Source: Aphis gossypii
Taxonomy: Eukaryota; Arthropoda; Insecta; Hemiptera; Aphididae
Length of the DNA stretch: 64,000 nucleotides
Reading direction: 5' to 3'
Assembly (NCBI RefSeq): GCF_020184175.1
Contig: NC_065530.1
Location: 43,749,260 to 43,813,259 of the forward strand
A program made the translations under genes and the position numbers. Below, piece after piece: positions 63,280 through 64,000 of this stretch. Under the pieces are notes generated by a model, which saw nothing but the letters and a program-made list of their open reading frames with translations, was not told the DNA's origin and did no database searches. How positions within the stretch are numbered: position 1 is the stretch's first letter; each line of letters starts with the position of its first letter.

Positions 63280-64000
63280 CTGCAGTAGTAATATATAGTA
63301 AGTTTAAACAATCAGAATTGCAAATAAGTGATACTTTTTATTTATTTTTAATTTTATTCCAACGTATACATTTTACTAGTATATATAATAATATACTCTT
63401 AATTAGAAACATAGCAAATATAAGCAATAAGAAAAATAATATTACAATAAGAAAAAAAAAATAAGTTATAATCATTAGGTACTAATTTTTAAGAAATATA
63501 AAAATGTATTTTAAATAAATAATCATCAAAATTGGTTAATCAGTAAAAATGAATTGATGGCTTACCGCGAAAAATTAAAACATAATTTAATAAGTCATGA
63601 TAAAAATAATAAATATGATAATAATCAAATAAAATATTAAAATATCTTAATGCCTTTTATTTTTAGAGACAACAAATTAGTAATTGTATTAATATTTATT
63701 TCAATAACCTTTTAGTTCATTAATATTAACATTCATTGATTCATTAAGTTATAATGAAGTAATAAGTTATAAGTATCAAATCATTTAATCGATTTTCACT
63801 AAACAATTTTTTTTTTTTGTATGTAAATTTTTCGATAAGCCTTTTTGGAGTAAAACGGTTGACGACTAATAAAATTGAGTATATTATTTTTAGTAATAGT
63901 CTTACATTATAGACAAAATATTTGCAGGACAGTAATTTAATAGACTATTGAGTTAGTTTGCACTGTTTTTTTTAAATTTCATTTAATTTTTCATAGTTTA
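63280..64000 (-). other. SANBR intron running off the window
   Basis: AT-rich sequence upstream (minus sense) of the TACTACTGCAG acceptor. No exon was recognised, so the preceding exons with the BTB/SANT part must lie beyond 64000. Confidence 0.55.

Noticed and set aside
1..64000. tRNA, rRNA, CRISPR or bacterial/phage system
   Set aside because: No cloverleaf with conserved arms, rRNA core, regular spaced repeats or compact operon-like genes was seen on either strand.

Overview
The window looks like nuclear DNA of an arthropod, most likely an aphid or a close hemipteran relative. The sequence is very AT-rich, the genes are split into small exons by GT-AG introns, non-LTR and MITE-type elements are scattered through it, and the words TAGGTA/TACCTA and ATACGAGTAT recur throughout. 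The organism is an inference from base composition and word usage, not from a database match. No operon, CRISPR array, tRNA, rRNA or prokaryotic system was seen.

Five protein-coding genes can be assembled exon by exon with consistent reading phase. From left to right: (1) 270-3011, plus strand, the C-terminal 589 residues of a PTIP/PAXIP1 homologue with four BRCT domains; its 5' end lies outside the window. (2) 7036-9899, plus strand, a complete 240-residue nicolin-1 (NICN1) homologue. (3) 24908-11007, minus strand, a TLDc protein of the MEAK7 (TLDC1) type with an MGN N-terminus, about 485 residues. (4) 48463-56266, plus strand, a six-exon, 401-residue ankyrin-repeat and SOCS-box protein that I cannot assign to a named orthologue. 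(5) 63279-58511, minus strand, the C-terminal 392 residues of a SANBR (KIAA1841) homologue; its 5' end lies beyond the right edge.

NICN1 and MEAK7 converge at about 10-11 kb, and the SOCS-box gene and SANBR converge at about 58.4 kb. A GC-rich, CpG-containing block at 25.1-26.05 kb sits just upstream of MEAK7 and probably acts as a promoter, perhaps in both directions. Between it and the first coding exon of the SOCS-box gene lie more than 22 kb with no assembled gene. That stretch is punctuated by short GC-rich islands (33.9-34.3, 36.1-36.6, 38.4-38.6, 40.0-40.3, 41.6-42.1, 43.1-43.5, 47.0-47.3 kb) that may be promoters, 5' UTR exons, enhancers or transposon remnants.

Mobile sequence includes a 5'-truncated non-LTR retrotransposon tail (about 5918-6197), a hAT-like MITE with an 8-bp target duplication (13738-13933), a long-TIR MITE in a TA site (27469-27703), and two more degenerate terminal-inverted-repeat candidates (42166-42970 and 53128-53622).

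The genes share no obvious pathway. They cover chromatin/DNA-damage signalling (PTIP), tubulin modification (nicolin), lysosome/mTOR-linked TLDc function (MEAK7), ubiquitin ligation (SOCS box) and a BTB/SANT-family regulator (SANBR). The most distinctive observations are in MEAK7: a possible 15-nt microexon, two GTAAGT donors whose canonical use breaks the frame, and an in-frame segment that is either a 42-nt intron or an insertion in the TLDc domain. The multi-exon SOCS-box gene, with a cysteine-rich N-terminal region, is the other.
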